Numbered from the stretch's first letter, positions 35,538 through 44,886 are shown. The stretch is 64,000 nt of DNA from JAWLDA01 sp041686855 (GCA_041686855.1 JAWLDA010000003.1:124001-188000), one strand, 5' to 3'. The notes: generated by a model not told the origin, from the letters alone. Program-made: numbers and translations.

Positions 35538-36293
35538 GTGGGTACGTGGATCGAAGTAGTCGAGGGGAACGGGGGAGGCAAATTGCGGGTGGGGGTTTCA
35601 AATCACCAGGAGTCCAGTCACTTCGACGTCGTCGTCGCCGACGTTCAAGAGGTTACACTGCGAGGCTCTGCGCAGCTTGAATATTGGCGGCGCGCCCTTT
35701 CGTCTGAGTCACTTGAGCCTGCGTCCGTGGAGGGCGAGGCGCAGGTAATGGTGACCGCAGTCCAAGCCAGATTCAAAAGGATCAGGTTCCGAGAGCTCTC
35801 TGTTTCCATCGCCGTTGGCGAGAGGAATGCTGCGGCGAGTGGGTATTTTCTCGCGCACGCATTTAATTCTGTACGATTCTTCGCGTTCGTAGAGCGGGCG
35901 CGTTTCCACACCCCGTACTACCACGCTCACATTCAAGTCCGTGATGGAGTGCCATGCCACGTCCGCCTAAGTAAGCGGCAAACCCTCCACCTCCAAGCAG
36001 AGATGAACTCGACGAAGTCGAGAGAGCCACTTGTGCAAGAGAACGTCGACTTGCGCTGGCCTATCTACCTCCCGACACACCCTCGTCGATCTAATCAACG
36101 CAGGCTCTTTCATGCCCGCCTTGCAGGTCCCACACGTGTGTACGCGTTCGATTCCCGCGACACGTTCACTCTACAACCATCTGCTGAGGATCCGGTGTTT
36201 CAGCAGTTGATTGATTCCCGGTTTACACCTAAGGAGTGGCACGTGAGGAGCGAGGGAATACACGGCAAATCCAAGACGACGACGAGGAGTTGA
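35538..36293 (+). CDS. Uncharacterised protein, weakly acetoacetate-decarboxylase-fold-like
   Basis: The 251-aa soluble protein has no membrane segment or signal peptide. The stretch VMVTAVQARFKRIRFRELSV, followed by AFNSVRFFAFVERARFHTPY, faintly resembles the beta-cone core of the acetoacetate decarboxylase/DUF2071 superfamily, but no catalytic lysine can be assigned. The GTG start at 35538 lacks a strong ribosome-binding site. The gene ends just before the enolase-superfamily gene at 36302 and may share its transcript. Confidence 0.45.
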   Translation: MGTWIEVVEGNGGGKLRVGVSNHQESSHFDVVVADVQEVTLRGSAQLEYWRRALSSESLEPASVEGEAQVMVTAVQARFKRIRFRELSVSIAVGERNAAASGYFLAHAFNSVRFFAFVERARFHTPYYHAHIQVRDGVPCHVRLSKRQTLHLQAEMNSTKSREPLVQENVDLRWPIYLPTHPRRSNQRRLFHARLAGPTRVYAFDSRDTFTLQPSAEDPVFQQLIDSRFTPKEWHVRSEGIHGKSKTTTRS

Positions 36294-36301
36294 GATGCGC
36301 C

Positions 36302-37438
36302 ATGATGATTACCTCTATCAAAGCGATCCCCGTCTACTGGGGTAGTCGCAATTACATTATCACCAAAGTGGAGACGGACGCCCGGGTCATAGGCTTCGGA
36401 GAGGCGTACTCCGTTGGGCCGGACGAAGCGGTCGTCAAGGTAGTCGAAGACTTCGAACGCTGGCTCGTGGGGGCGGACCCTATGGAGATCGAACGTTGCT
36501 GGCAATTGATGTACAATGGCACTCGCTTCCCTGGAGGCCTGGTCGTCAACGCCGCCATCAGCGGGATCGAGCAAGCTCTTTGGGATGTGTGCGCCAAGGC
36601 GTTGGGCGTTCCCGTCTATCAGTTGGCGGGTGGGAAGTGTCGCGATCGAGTGCGCGTGTACGGAAAGCCGAAGGGTGCCTCAGTTAACGAGTTGGCCGAT
36701 GACACCAAACGTCTGGTCGAAGTGGAGGGTTACGACGCGATAAAAATGCAGCCGCTGCCGGCCGATCCCCAGCTGCCGTGGAACGACGCCGTCTTGCAAG
36801 CGAGTCGCCGAGTGGAAGCCGTTCGAAGAGCCGGGGGGACCAGCGTTGACATCGGCCTTGACCCCCACGCCAAAGTCTTTGAGCCGTTTCGAGCGTTGCA
36901 ACTCGCCGAGGCTGTCGCCGGCTTCTCTCCGTACTTCATTGAAGAGCCCATACGGCCGGAGAATATCGAGGCGCTCGGTGATCTCAAAGCGCGCTTTCCG
37001 GTCCCTTTGGCAACGGGTGAGATGCTGTACACGAAGTTTGAGTTTCGGGATCTCCTGGTGAATAAGGCTGCGGATATTATCCAGCCTGATATTTGCTTAG
37101 TCGGTGGCTTCCTCGAGATGAAAAAGATCGCGGCGATGGCAGAGGCGTTCTACGTCGTGGTCGCACCCCACAATCCCATGGGGCCACTGGCCACCGCCGT
37201 CAATGTACACTTTGCCGCCACGACTGGCAACTTCGAAATTCTTGAATTGGGCGCGAGTGACTCAACGCTTGGAGGCGTCATCAAGGAGCCACTTGTCGTG
37301 AAGGATGGATATATTGAAGTACCCGAAGCGCCTGGCTGGGGTGTGGAGATCGACGAAGAGGCTCTCGCCGGTGCGACATTTAAACCGTGGCGCAGGCGGT
37401 TGCCTCAACGTAGAGACGGATCGTGGGGGTTTAACTAG
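36302..37438 (+). CDS. Mandelate racemase/enolase superfamily, galactonate-dehydratase-like
   Basis: The 378-aa enzyme begins at ATG 36302 with GAGGAG upstream. It has the capping domain and barrel. The YDAIKMQPLP strand carries the lysine region. Metal ligands come from GLDPHAKV (Asp), IEEPI (Glu) and ATGEM (Glu). APHNPMGPLAT carries the catalytic histidine in the context typical of D-galactonate dehydratase-like proteins. It probably dehydrates an aldonic acid. Confidence 0.9.
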   Translation: MMITSIKAIPVYWGSRNYIITKVETDARVIGFGEAYSVGPDEAVVKVVEDFERWLVGADPMEIERCWQLMYNGTRFPGGLVVNAAISGIEQALWDVCAKALGVPVYQLAGGKCRDRVRVYGKPKGASVNELADDTKRLVEVEGYDAIKMQPLPADPQLPWNDAVLQASRRVEAVRRAGGTSVDIGLDPHAKVFEPFRALQLAEAVAGFSPYFIEEPIRPENIEALGDLKARFPVPLATGEMLYTKFEFRDLLVNKAADIIQPDICLVGGFLEMKKIAAMAEAFYVVVAPHNPMGPLATAVNVHFAATTGNFEILELGASDSTLGGVIKEPLVVKDGYIEVPEAPGWGVEIDEEALAGATFKPWRRRLPQRRDGSWGFN

Positions 37439-37440
37439 GA

Positions 37441-38106
37441 CTAGACGGCTTCGACCAGGTCTGGACCATCGTTGCGCGCTGAATTGACGCGCGTGCTGAC
37501 CGGATGCGCCTCCATCTCGTCGGCCTTATACGGTACCATCAAAGACCGCAGGTACTCTCGCTCAGCGTTGGGAGCGAGCCAGTCGTCCCACTCTTGGGGG
37601 GGCAGGAGCACCGGCATGCGATGGTGGATGTCGGCCATCAGTTCGTTGGGACCGGTCGTCAAGATGGTGCAAGTCTCCAGCGGTTCGCTCCCGTCAGAAG
37701 GTTGCCACGACTCCCATAATCCCGCCATCGCCATGGGTGCGCCCGAGCGGAGGCGAATAAAATGCGGAATCTTAGCGGTTCCGGCCCTTTTCCATTCGTA
37801 AAAGCCGGTGGCGGGGATGATGCAACGGCGAGCCTTGAATGCGGCACGAAAGGACGGCTTCTCAGCCGCCGTCTCGGATCTTGCATTACTCAGCTTGTAC
37901 CCGATCTTGGGATCTTTGGACCAAAAGGGGATCAACCCCCACCTCAGCATCGCCGCCGCGCGGACTCCATCCAACTCCCGGACAGCGAGAATCGGCTGAC
38001 TTGGCGGGATGTTATACCGCGGTTGCAGGTCAGGAGGGAGATGACGCAGTTTGAATTGGTCCATGAGCCTTTTTCCGTCTTCATCCAGGACAAAGCGTCC
38101 ACACAC
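37441..38106 (-). CDS. SRAP domain protein (YedK/HMCES-like abasic-site crosslinker)
   Basis: SRAP proteins trap abasic sites in single-stranded DNA through the N-terminal Cys2. I start at GTG 38106, which yields M-C-G-R-F and exposes Cys2 after Met removal; the ATG three codons upstream would bury the cysteine. AGGTGG lies 5 bases upstream of the GTG. Other active-site segments are SNARSETAAEKPSFR, CIIPATGFYEWK (Glu) and DIHHRMPVLL (His). At 221 aa the length is normal. Confidence 0.93.
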   Translation of the reverse strand: MCGRFVLDEDGKRLMDQFKLRHLPPDLQPRYNIPPSQPILAVRELDGVRAAAMLRWGLIPFWSKDPKIGYKLSNARSETAAEKPSFRAAFKARRCIIPATGFYEWKRAGTAKIPHFIRLRSGAPMAMAGLWESWQPSDGSEPLETCTILTTGPNELMADIHHRMPVLLPPQEWDDWLAPNAEREYLRSLMVPYKADEMEAHPVSTRVNSARNDGPDLVEAV

Positions 38107-38170
38107 GTCAACCACCTCACACGCCAGTATAACACGATTTGGTCGGTCGGTGCGCTCGAGGCAGGCCGGC

Positions 38171-38194
38171 GCTACGCGGGAGCCCCCGCGTAGC
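38171..38194. other. 10-bp perfect hairpin upstream of the SRAP gene
   Basis: GCTACGCGGG (38171-38180) and CCCGCGTAGC (38185-38194) form a perfect stem with a 4-base loop. It lies between the end of the solute-binding protein gene and the SRAP start, both on the minus strand. There is no T tract; it may act as a terminator for the upstream gene or as an mRNA 3' stabiliser. Confidence 0.45.
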
Positions 38195-38255
38195 CGCTAA
38201 CCTTGATATCCGTTCCGATCAGACAGGTCAACCTCTCGGGTCCCGCGGCCTTAAG

Positions 38256-39566
38256 TTACCGAGACTGTTCGTGAAACTCGGCTACCTTTGCCTCAAAGAA
38301 CGCCGTCTCATTCGCAATGTACTCAGAGATCGTCACGTTGCCTCGTACCAGTTGTTGCGCGGCCGCAACTGCGGCGTTATACACGTCTACTTGATTCAGC
38401 GGAATGGGGTAGACGATCTCGTTGGGAAGGGCAAAGTAGTGCTGAGCAAAGATTCCCATGTTAGGATGCTCGTGCATGTAGTCGACAAAGAGGGGGTGCT
38501 GCGCTGCAGAGAACGTGGCTGGTGGATACCCAAGGCTCACCAACCACTCCGCTTGATTCTCCGGCCGAAGGAGAAACTTGATCACTTCCCACGCCGCCTG
38601 TTGCTCCTCAGGGCTCACATTCATAATCGCCCAGCTACGGTCGGTGAAGCGGGTCGCGGCAGGACGCTCTCCCCAGCGAATCGGTGGCGTAACGGTCATA
38701 GGGCTCTCATTACTCGTCCAAAAGTCCTGGCGGTATGAGGCAGACGCGTAGAATGCCGTTTGGTGTGAACGGACCTCTGCATCTGCAGCCCGCGGGTTGG
38801 TAAACGTATAATCGAGGAGACCGCGGTCCATCAAGTCGAAGAGAAAGGTGTACGTCTCCCGTACTTCGGGTGAGTCGACCGTCACCCGGTAATCGTCCGT
38901 GACTAGGCGCCCGCCCATCTGACCCAGAAGGGTCCAGTCTAAGGCGAAAGGACTCTCGCCGATCAAGCCCCACGTCTGGCGCTCACCACTGGAGTCAACA
39001 ATTCGGGCTCGACGGGCCGAGTCGACGAGGTCCGACCAACGCCAACCCACCTGAGGCTCTGGAACGGCAACGGCCGAGAGTACCTCCGGGTTGTAATACA
39101 GATTGTTGATCTGGAGAAACGACGGAAGACTGTAGATTTTGCCATCGATCATGTTGTCGGTGTAAAGTGTCGCCGGAATAAAGTCGTCGAGGAACTCTCC
39201 GGGTTCCCGCTCGATGAATGGAGTCAAGTCGGCCATCAGTCCGGCCGCGGCATATTGTGTGGTGAAAATGCGAGCGCTCTCGATGATCGCCGGAAGTTCG
39301 CCGGCGAGGTGGGCCCCCAGGATCGAGTCAGGCGACTCAATCTTGCCAGGTATGGAGACGACGATCTCGTTTTGGCTTGCGTTGAACTTTTCAACGATAG
39401 GTTTGAGCGCGTCCAAGTGACGCGTGTTTCCCCAGATTTCGATCTCAATCGCGGCCCAACTCGGTACAGTCCACATTAATAGCGCGAGGATTCCGACCAC
39501 CAACGATGACCACCCATGTCGGCTTCCTCGGGTTCGTCCTTGACGGTGCCTGATAGCCGTTACCAC
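38256..39566 (-). CDS. ABC transporter extracellular solute-binding protein (family 1)
   Basis: The 436-aa protein has a charged N-region and a signal peptide core (SSLVVGILALLMWTVPSWAA) cleaved after AWA or nearby, without a lipobox cysteine. The mature part shows LKPIVEKFNASQNEIVVSI, a YNPEVL segment, and QQAAWEVIKFLLRPENQAEW, typical of sugar-binding proteins. It follows the oxidoreductase gene at 39635-40717 on the same strand, with a 68-base gap, so uptake and oxidation of the same sugar is plausible. No permease is nearby. Confidence 0.87.
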   Translation of the reverse strand: MVTAIRHRQGRTRGSRHGWSSLVVGILALLMWTVPSWAAIEIEIWGNTRHLDALKPIVEKFNASQNEIVVSIPGKIESPDSILGAHLAGELPAIIESARIFTTQYAAAGLMADLTPFIEREPGEFLDDFIPATLYTDNMIDGKIYSLPSFLQINNLYYNPEVLSAVAVPEPQVGWRWSDLVDSARRARIVDSSGERQTWGLIGESPFALDWTLLGQMGGRLVTDDYRVTVDSPEVRETYTFLFDLMDRGLLDYTFTNPRAADAEVRSHQTAFYASASYRQDFWTSNESPMTVTPPIRWGERPAATRFTDRSWAIMNVSPEEQQAAWEVIKFLLRPENQAEWLVSLGYPPATFSAAQHPLFVDYMHEHPNMGIFAQHYFALPNEIVYPIPLNQVDVYNAAVAAAQQLVRGNVTISEYIANETAFFEAKVAEFHEQSR

Positions 39567-39634
39567 AATATATCACTCCGATCCGATGATGTGGGGCGGT
39601 GTCCTCGTGTTCTTGGACGAGCGATGCGTGTCTA

Positions 39635-40717
39635 TCAAGCGCCCAGCCGTGGTTGTCGAGCCTCTACGGTTCGCTGCAGGCGAATCGTAGATCCTTGGAG
39701 CGGAAGTGGGACGACGGCGCCGGAGCGACGATGGGACTCGATGAAGCCAAAGATGATCTCCGTGTTTGTGCGAGCGACGCCAACACCGCCTCGGGGTGAC
39801 TCCCCTGTGTCGAGCGAGTGTACCAAGTCTTCGATCAGGCGCTTAGTCGCGCTGGCGGGCTCAAACGCAAGGACCTGCTCATCACTCAGCCTGCGATATC
39901 GGCCCTCGTCCACCTCGGTTCGCCGGACGACGAAGCGGGCGCCATTGTTTTGCGCTGTGACCGTCCCTAGGCTGCACACGGCCTCAAACTCCGTGGGGCG
40001 CGGGGTAGCTAGTGCGTACCCGACCACTCCGTTGGCGAACCCAATGCTCCCCTGACCGCTCGGATCTTTGGTGAGGATCTCACCGGAGAAGATGTCGTTT
40101 GTTTCGGTCAAGCGGGCGTGTACCCACACCGGAGCGTGATCGCCGTTCAGGTACTGCAGCACGTCGAACATATGGCTGGCTGTGTTGAATAACGAGCCGG
40201 CGTTGTAGGCGATGACGGAGCGCAACTCTCCAAGTTCCCCACTGTGAATTAGCGTGCGCATGGCCTCGTAGCCTGGATGCCAACGGCGGTTGGTTCCCAT
40301 ATTCAGGGGGACGTTGTACGACGTCACCACGTCGTGAATTGCATCGGCTTCGGCCATGGAGGCACATAGCGCTTTTTCACAGTAGATTGCTCTGGCGCCG
40401 TTCTCGCAAGCGAACTTAATGATCTCGGCGCGCTGCTCCGGCTGCGTCGCGATACTGACGATGTCGGGACGCTCTTTGCGTAGAAGCTCGCGATAATCTG
40501 TGTACTGCCTCTCGGGTGGAATGCTGTAGCGCCGCCCGAACTCCGCCATCACGTCAACGCGCAAGTCGGCGCATCCAACGAGTTCGGTTCGTTCAACGGC
40601 TTCGTACCCGGCAGCGTGTGAGTAGGGGAGGACAAAATCTTTCCGTCCAACCACCTCGTTGTCGATGAAGCCACCCATGCGACTGCACCCAATCACGACG
40701 GCTCGATACGTTTGCAC
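39635..40717 (-). CDS. Gfo/Idh/MocA family oxidoreductase (paralogue of the 15080-16165 gene)
   Basis: The 360-aa NAD(P)-binding dehydrogenase starts MQTYRAVVIGCSRMGGFIDN. It is co-linear with the protein encoded at 15080-16165 and shares YSHAAGYE, QYTDYREL, DIVSIATQPE, CEKALCAS and NMGTNRRW. The EKP motif again reads EKA. A GTG start is used, with GTGAGGT upstream. It heads a two-gene unit with the solute-binding protein gene downstream. Confidence 0.88.
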   Translation of the reverse strand: MQTYRAVVIGCSRMGGFIDNEVVGRKDFVLPYSHAAGYEAVERTELVGCADLRVDVMAEFGRRYSIPPERQYTDYRELLRKERPDIVSIATQPEQRAEIIKFACENGARAIYCEKALCASMAEADAIHDVVTSYNVPLNMGTNRRWHPGYEAMRTLIHSGELGELRSVIAYNAGSLFNTASHMFDVLQYLNGDHAPVWVHARLTETNDIFSGEILTKDPSGQGSIGFANGVVGYALATPRPTEFEAVCSLGTVTAQNNGARFVVRRTEVDEGRYRRLSDEQVLAFEPASATKRLIEDLVHSLDTGESPRGGVGVARTNTEIIFGFIESHRRSGAVVPLPLQGSTIRLQRTVEARQPRLGA

Positions 40718-40908
40718 TGGTTAACCTCACACCTTCCCAATAGTTTCTCCATAATTAAGAATTAAGTGGACATACCCTCTTTTTTTGTCTGCCCTTTATG
40801 CGAAAACTCCCATCGAAAGTCGCCTGGAGTGACACGAAAGACTCTTGCTTATACTACCTCGTGTGCCCCTGCCCCGGGGGAGACTTCGACAGGAGGGTTT
40901 TGACGACG

Positions 40909-41973
40909 ATGGAACAACTCAGACTGGCCGTGATTGGTACCGGTCTTGCGTGGGAGCGGCTTCACTTGCCCGCGATAGAACAGCTCCAGAACGAGTATCG
41001 CGTCGTTGCGCTGTGCGACGAGAACCCCGGCAAGCTCGACCAGGCAGCAGCGCGCCTAGGAATCCCACAACAGGACACCTACACCGACTTCAAAGAGATG
41101 CTCAACCGGGACGACATCGATGTTGTCGACGTAGCGGTTCCGATCCCACTCAACTACGAGGTGGCGGCAGCCTGCGCCAAAGCTGGAAAGCATGTCATCC
41201 TCGAAAAGCCGCTCGCGCCGAACATGCGGGAGGCTAAGAAGGCTCGTGATCTGGCCAAAAAGCACGATGTCCAGATCATGATCGCCGAGAATTACCGTTA
41301 TAACGACGAGAATAACATCCTGCGCGATCTCGTTGAGCAGAAGCGCATCGGCGAGGTGATCTACTTTGTCCGCAACGATGTGGCTTGTTTTCCATGCAAC
41401 ATGTCGGGCGATACGTTCGCCGGCACCGAATGGCGCCAGCACCCGGAGTTTGAAGGCGGCACGTTTCTAGACGCGGCGCTTCACGACATCGCGGCTGTGC
41501 GGCACATCTTTGGTCCGGTCGACCGAGTCACTGCCTTTGGCGTGCCGCAGAGCGAAGATTTCAGCCCGTACCGTTCGATTCACGCGAACATGCTCTTCAT
41601 GAACGGCGTGATCGGCCACTTCTCATACTGGCCGTCCGGTCATGAGATGCAGCGGCCGTTAATCGGCACCCGTATCTTTGGGACGGAAGGAATGATCTAC
41701 CTCGAGGAACGAAGTTCTGGCATTATCAACGTAGCGATGAAAGACGGATCCTCTGAGCAGATCCCCTACCAACCGGATCGCGGGTATTACAACGAGTTCC
41801 TCAACTTCTACCGGGCGCTTCGCGGAGAAGAGGCTGTCGGCGTCACTCCAGAGATGGAGTTCGGTGACGTCCGGATGGTCTTTGAAATCCTCGATTCACT
41901 TGAATCCGGCGGGAGAGTGAAGGCGGTCGACGACGCCCGTTCCTTTGAACAGGCTTCTGGGCCGATTCGCTAG
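40909..41973 (+). CDS. Gfo/Idh/MocA family oxidoreductase, canonical EKP type
   Basis: The 354-aa protein begins at ATG 40909 (AGGAGG 12 bases upstream; a TTG at 40900 is an alternative). AVIGTGLAW opens the Rossmann fold, and the canonical EKPLAPN motif is intact, unlike the three other members of the family here. AENYRYNDE and GGTFLDAALHDIAAVRHIFG are typical. It diverges from the oxidoreductase/solute-binding protein pair across a 190-base intergenic region that should hold both promoters. Confidence 0.9.
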   Translation: MEQLRLAVIGTGLAWERLHLPAIEQLQNEYRVVALCDENPGKLDQAAARLGIPQQDTYTDFKEMLNRDDIDVVDVAVPIPLNYEVAAACAKAGKHVILEKPLAPNMREAKKARDLAKKHDVQIMIAENYRYNDENNILRDLVEQKRIGEVIYFVRNDVACFPCNMSGDTFAGTEWRQHPEFEGGTFLDAALHDIAAVRHIFGPVDRVTAFGVPQSEDFSPYRSIHANMLFMNGVIGHFSYWPSGHEMQRPLIGTRIFGTEGMIYLEERSSGIINVAMKDGSSEQIPYQPDRGYYNEFLNFYRALRGEEAVGVTPEMEFGDVRMVFEILDSLESGGRVKAVDDARSFEQASGPIR

Positions 41974-42080
41974 TACGCCTTGGCGACGGGCGGACCCGCC
42001 ATCCGGTGGGTTTGCCCAGGTCGTCGCGGTCGACACAACAGGTGGCTGGTGAGGGGCGCTCGTCTTGGGAGGTACTAAGA

Positions 42081-42395
42081 GTGTCTCGAGAACGCTTTGT
42101 CTTTGAGCCCATCGAGGTCGATGTGACCTCCATCCCAGTCGCGGGTCTTGGGGCCGGTGGCCCGACGTGTCCCAGGCGCTTTAAATGGCGAGGCCGGGAC
42201 GTTGTCGTCGTCGACGTGCTTGAAGTGAAGAGACAACTCCGGGCCCACGACAGCCAGGAACGGTACGTTCATTCCCATTCCTTTCGCGTGCGCACGGCAG
42301 ACGGGCTCGAGATGGTCTTGCGCTGTGATCGACAGATCCGGGGAAACCCATGGCGCGTATTTACGGTGACCGAACCCGACGTAGGGGAAGGGTAA
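42081..42395 (+). CDS. DUF6504-like small protein
   Basis: The 104-aa protein begins at GTG 42081 with GGGAGGT 7 bases upstream. It contains the block PRRFKWRGRDVVVVDVLEVK followed by a C-terminal LRCDRQIRGNPWRVFTV, which agrees with the DUF6504 family as I recall it. No catalytic motif is known. It precedes the PHP phosphoesterase gene by 55 bases. Confidence 0.6.
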   Translation: MSRERFVFEPIEVDVTSIPVAGLGAGGPTCPRRFKWRGRDVVVVDVLEVKRQLRAHDSQERYVHSHSFRVRTADGLEMVLRCDRQIRGNPWRVFTVTEPDVGEG

Positions 42396-42450
42396 TGGCA
42401 CAGGCGCCCAGAACACCGAGCATAACATAGGCCGGTGAGGAGGGCACCTG

Positions 42451-43335
42451 TTGACTACAGCATTTACCGCGCCAGGTCACTGGTATCGCGGCAACCTACA
42501 TATGCACTCGACTGAGTCAGATGGACGCTTGGACCCCCGTAGCGCTGTACAAAAGTACAAGGATGCAGGGTACGACTTTATCGCGCTGACAGACCACCGC
42601 AAGACGACAGACGTCTCGCATCTCGCGACCGACGACTTTCTGATCATTCCTGGCATGGAGCTCGACTGTGTCGACGATGAGCGCGACATTGGCTACCATA
42701 TCGTCGGTGTCGGGATTCGACCCTTTTCGCAGGATGAATCGACGCGTAAAGGACCTGGACAAGTCCTGATCGACGCGATTCGCGCCAATGGCGGGGTGGC
42801 CATCCTAGGCCATCCGTACTGGTTGGGTCAGGACCGTGACGATTTGCTCGCGGTCGAGGGTGCGATTGGGCTGGAAGTGTTTAACGCCACCTGCGATCGC
42901 CCCGGTAAGGCGTTTAGCATGGTGCATTGGGACAACGTGCTCGATCGCGGGGGACTCCTGTGGGGATTCGCTCACGATGATACCCACTCCTATGACGACG
43001 ATTTCCTAGGAGGGTGGTTGATGGTTAAGAGCGAAAGCCTCAGTCAGAACGCCATTCTCCAGGCGCTGCAAGCCGGTCACTTCTACGCGACGCAAGGGCC
43101 GGCCATTCTGGATCTCCACGTTGAGAGCGGCCAACTGCACGTCCATACATCGCCTGTCCAAGCGATTCACTTCGTCTCCAATCGGGGGCGCGGGAGAACG
43201 GTGCGCGCCAAAGGGAGTGACGCGGCTCTCACCTCGGCGGTCTGTCCTCTCTGGGAAACAGGGTACGTGCGGGTTGAGGTTGTCGATCAGGCCGGCGCCC
43301 GAGCTTGGAGCCAACCGATGACGTTGGGGAAGTGA
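42451..43335 (+). CDS. PHP domain-containing phosphoesterase (CehA/McbA-like)
   Basis: The 294-aa metal-dependent hydrolase begins at TTG 42451 with GAGGAGG upstream. PHP motifs are NLHMHSTESDG (about residues 15-25), ALTDHRKT, IPGMELDC and ILGHPYW, with a later FAHDDTHSY. The C-terminal beta segment fits the CehA/McbA type. It would hydrolyse a phosphoester or carbamate of unknown identity. A DUF488 gene follows 10 bases later. Confidence 0.88.
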   Translation: MTTAFTAPGHWYRGNLHMHSTESDGRLDPRSAVQKYKDAGYDFIALTDHRKTTDVSHLATDDFLIIPGMELDCVDDERDIGYHIVGVGIRPFSQDESTRKGPGQVLIDAIRANGGVAILGHPYWLGQDRDDLLAVEGAIGLEVFNATCDRPGKAFSMVHWDNVLDRGGLLWGFAHDDTHSYDDDFLGGWLMVKSESLSQNAILQALQAGHFYATQGPAILDLHVESGQLHVHTSPVQAIHFVSNRGRGRTVRAKGSDAALTSAVCPLWETGYVRVEVVDQAGARAWSQPMTLGK

Positions 43336-43345
43336 GGTAACCCGG

Positions 43346-43708
43346 GTGGCGATCCAACTAAAACGTGCGTACGAGAGGGCTGCTCCCGAGGACGGATACC
43401 GCGTGCTGATCGATCGCATCTGGCCGCGGGGCGTCTCGAAAGAGGAGGCTCAGCTCGACGCGTGGCTGAAGCAGATCGCCCCATCGACTCCATTGCGAGT
43501 GTGGTTTCACGAGGACCGCTCTCGCTGGGAAGGGTTTCGGTCGCGCTATCTCGAGGAGCTGAAGGAGCATCAGAGTGAGCTGTCTGAGTTGGCGGCCAGG
43601 TGTGCACAAGGGCCGGTGACGTTAGTGTACAGCGCCCGCGACCCTGACCAGAATAACGCTGTGGTGCTGGCGGAGTTCCTCGAAAGTATCTTGGAGGCGT
43701 CAGATTGA
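43346..43708 (+). CDS. DUF488 family protein (YeaO-like)
   Basis: The 120-aa protein has the DUF488 signature YRVLIDRIWPRGVSKEEAQL, then WLKQIAPSTPLRVWFHED and LVYSARDPDQNNAVVLAEF. The family's function is not established; a link to heme or oxidative stress has been suggested for some members. It overlaps the phosphotransferase gene by 4 bases. Confidence 0.92.
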   Translation: MAIQLKRAYERAAPEDGYRVLIDRIWPRGVSKEEAQLDAWLKQIAPSTPLRVWFHEDRSRWEGFRSRYLEELKEHQSELSELAARCAQGPVTLVYSARDPDQNNAVVLAEFLESILEASD

Positions 43709-44880
43709 CCGTGAGTGAAGGCACGCAGAGGGACGGACGCCGCCTCGATCGAATCGTCGAACGCGCTAGGGCGCTTCTTGAGGCCCACTTGGGTACCAAG
43801 GCGTCGGGGGCGGCGGCAGAGCTCATAAAGGAAGAGACACGGAGTGTCGTCGTCCGCCTCCGCCTAGCGCCTTGGCCGTCGAACGATCAACGTCCGACCT
43901 CCGTCATCGTCAAGTACTTGCGTGACAATCAGACGCTCGGCTTCAATGAGTGGGCCAGTCTTGCGTTCCTGAGCTCACTAGAGGAAGCCGGGGCTATGGT
44001 ACCCGCCTTTTTGTGCGGCGACCGTGACGCGCGGTTGTTTGTCATGGAAGACTTGGGCGGCTCCCGTTCCTTGCATGACGTTTTGCGGGAGACGAACGCG
44101 GAGGCTGCCCAAGACCGCCTCACTGAGCTCGCACGTTTGATGGGGCGGCTGTGTGTCGCAACACAACGGTTCGAAGCCGAGTATGACGCGATCCGACGGG
44201 AGTTTCCCGCGGCTCTAGAGACGGGCCGCGCCTGCGAAGCGGATCGATGGTTAGAGAGTCGCCCGCGCCTAGACGCTTGGTTTGAGGCTGTCGGAATCTC
44301 CGCACCGCAAGGTTTTGATGCGGCGCGTCTCTACATTGCGCGAGTCTACCGCGATCCAGACCAGTTCCTCTGTTTTTCCCACGGAGATCCCGCGCCGACG
44401 AACAATCATGTGGATGGTCGCCGGGTGCGGCTCCTTGATTTTGAGTACGGTGGATACCGCCATGCATTGTATGACATCACGGCGTGGAACCTCCTGTGCC
44501 CCCTGCCCAAGCGTCGGATAGAGGGCATGAAGGAGGTTTTTCGCGCCGAATTGGAGCGCGGTGGCTTTCCCTGCTCTCATGGGACGTACGAAGAGGCTTG
44601 GGCGACACTGTGCGCCTTTCGCGGCTTAGCCATCCTCACCTGGATCTCGCCGGATATCCTAGTAGAGAACCGCCCCTGGGTGGATGAGACGTGGACGAGT
44701 CGCCACGCAGTCATGGCAGCGCTCGACCGCCTTTGCTCGGCCACCAACGAGGTTGCGCAACTATTGCCGGTGCATCAGGCAGCCCAACGTCTAGGGGCCG
44801 CGCTCAGGGAGAGGTGGAGAGAGTTCAAGCACTTCGACGAGATTGTACCGCAGTGGCCGGCGTTCTCCACGGGCCCGTAG
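43705..44880 (+). CDS. Aminoglycoside phosphotransferase-fold kinase-like protein
   Basis: The 391-aa protein has the protein-kinase-like APH architecture: LFVMEDLGGSRSLHDVL (hinge region), the catalytic-loop motif SHGDPAPTNNHV and the metal-binding LLDFEYGGYRHALYD. Similar enzymes phosphorylate small molecules or are pseudokinases, and no substrate can be inferred. The start is a TTG overlapping the DUF488 stop; a GTG at 43711 is an alternative. Confidence 0.82.
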   Translation: MTVSEGTQRDGRRLDRIVERARALLEAHLGTKASGAAAELIKEETRSVVVRLRLAPWPSNDQRPTSVIVKYLRDNQTLGFNEWASLAFLSSLEEAGAMVPAFLCGDRDARLFVMEDLGGSRSLHDVLRETNAEAAQDRLTELARLMGRLCVATQRFEAEYDAIRREFPAALETGRACEADRWLESRPRLDAWFEAVGISAPQGFDAARLYIARVYRDPDQFLCFSHGDPAPTNNHVDGRRVRLLDFEYGGYRHALYDITAWNLLCPLPKRRIEGMKEVFRAELERGGFPCSHGTYEEAWATLCAFRGLAILTWISPDILVENRPWVDETWTSRHAVMAALDRLCSATNEVAQLLPVHQAAQRLGAALRERWREFKHFDEIVPQWPAFSTGP

Positions 44881-44886
44881 CTCTGA

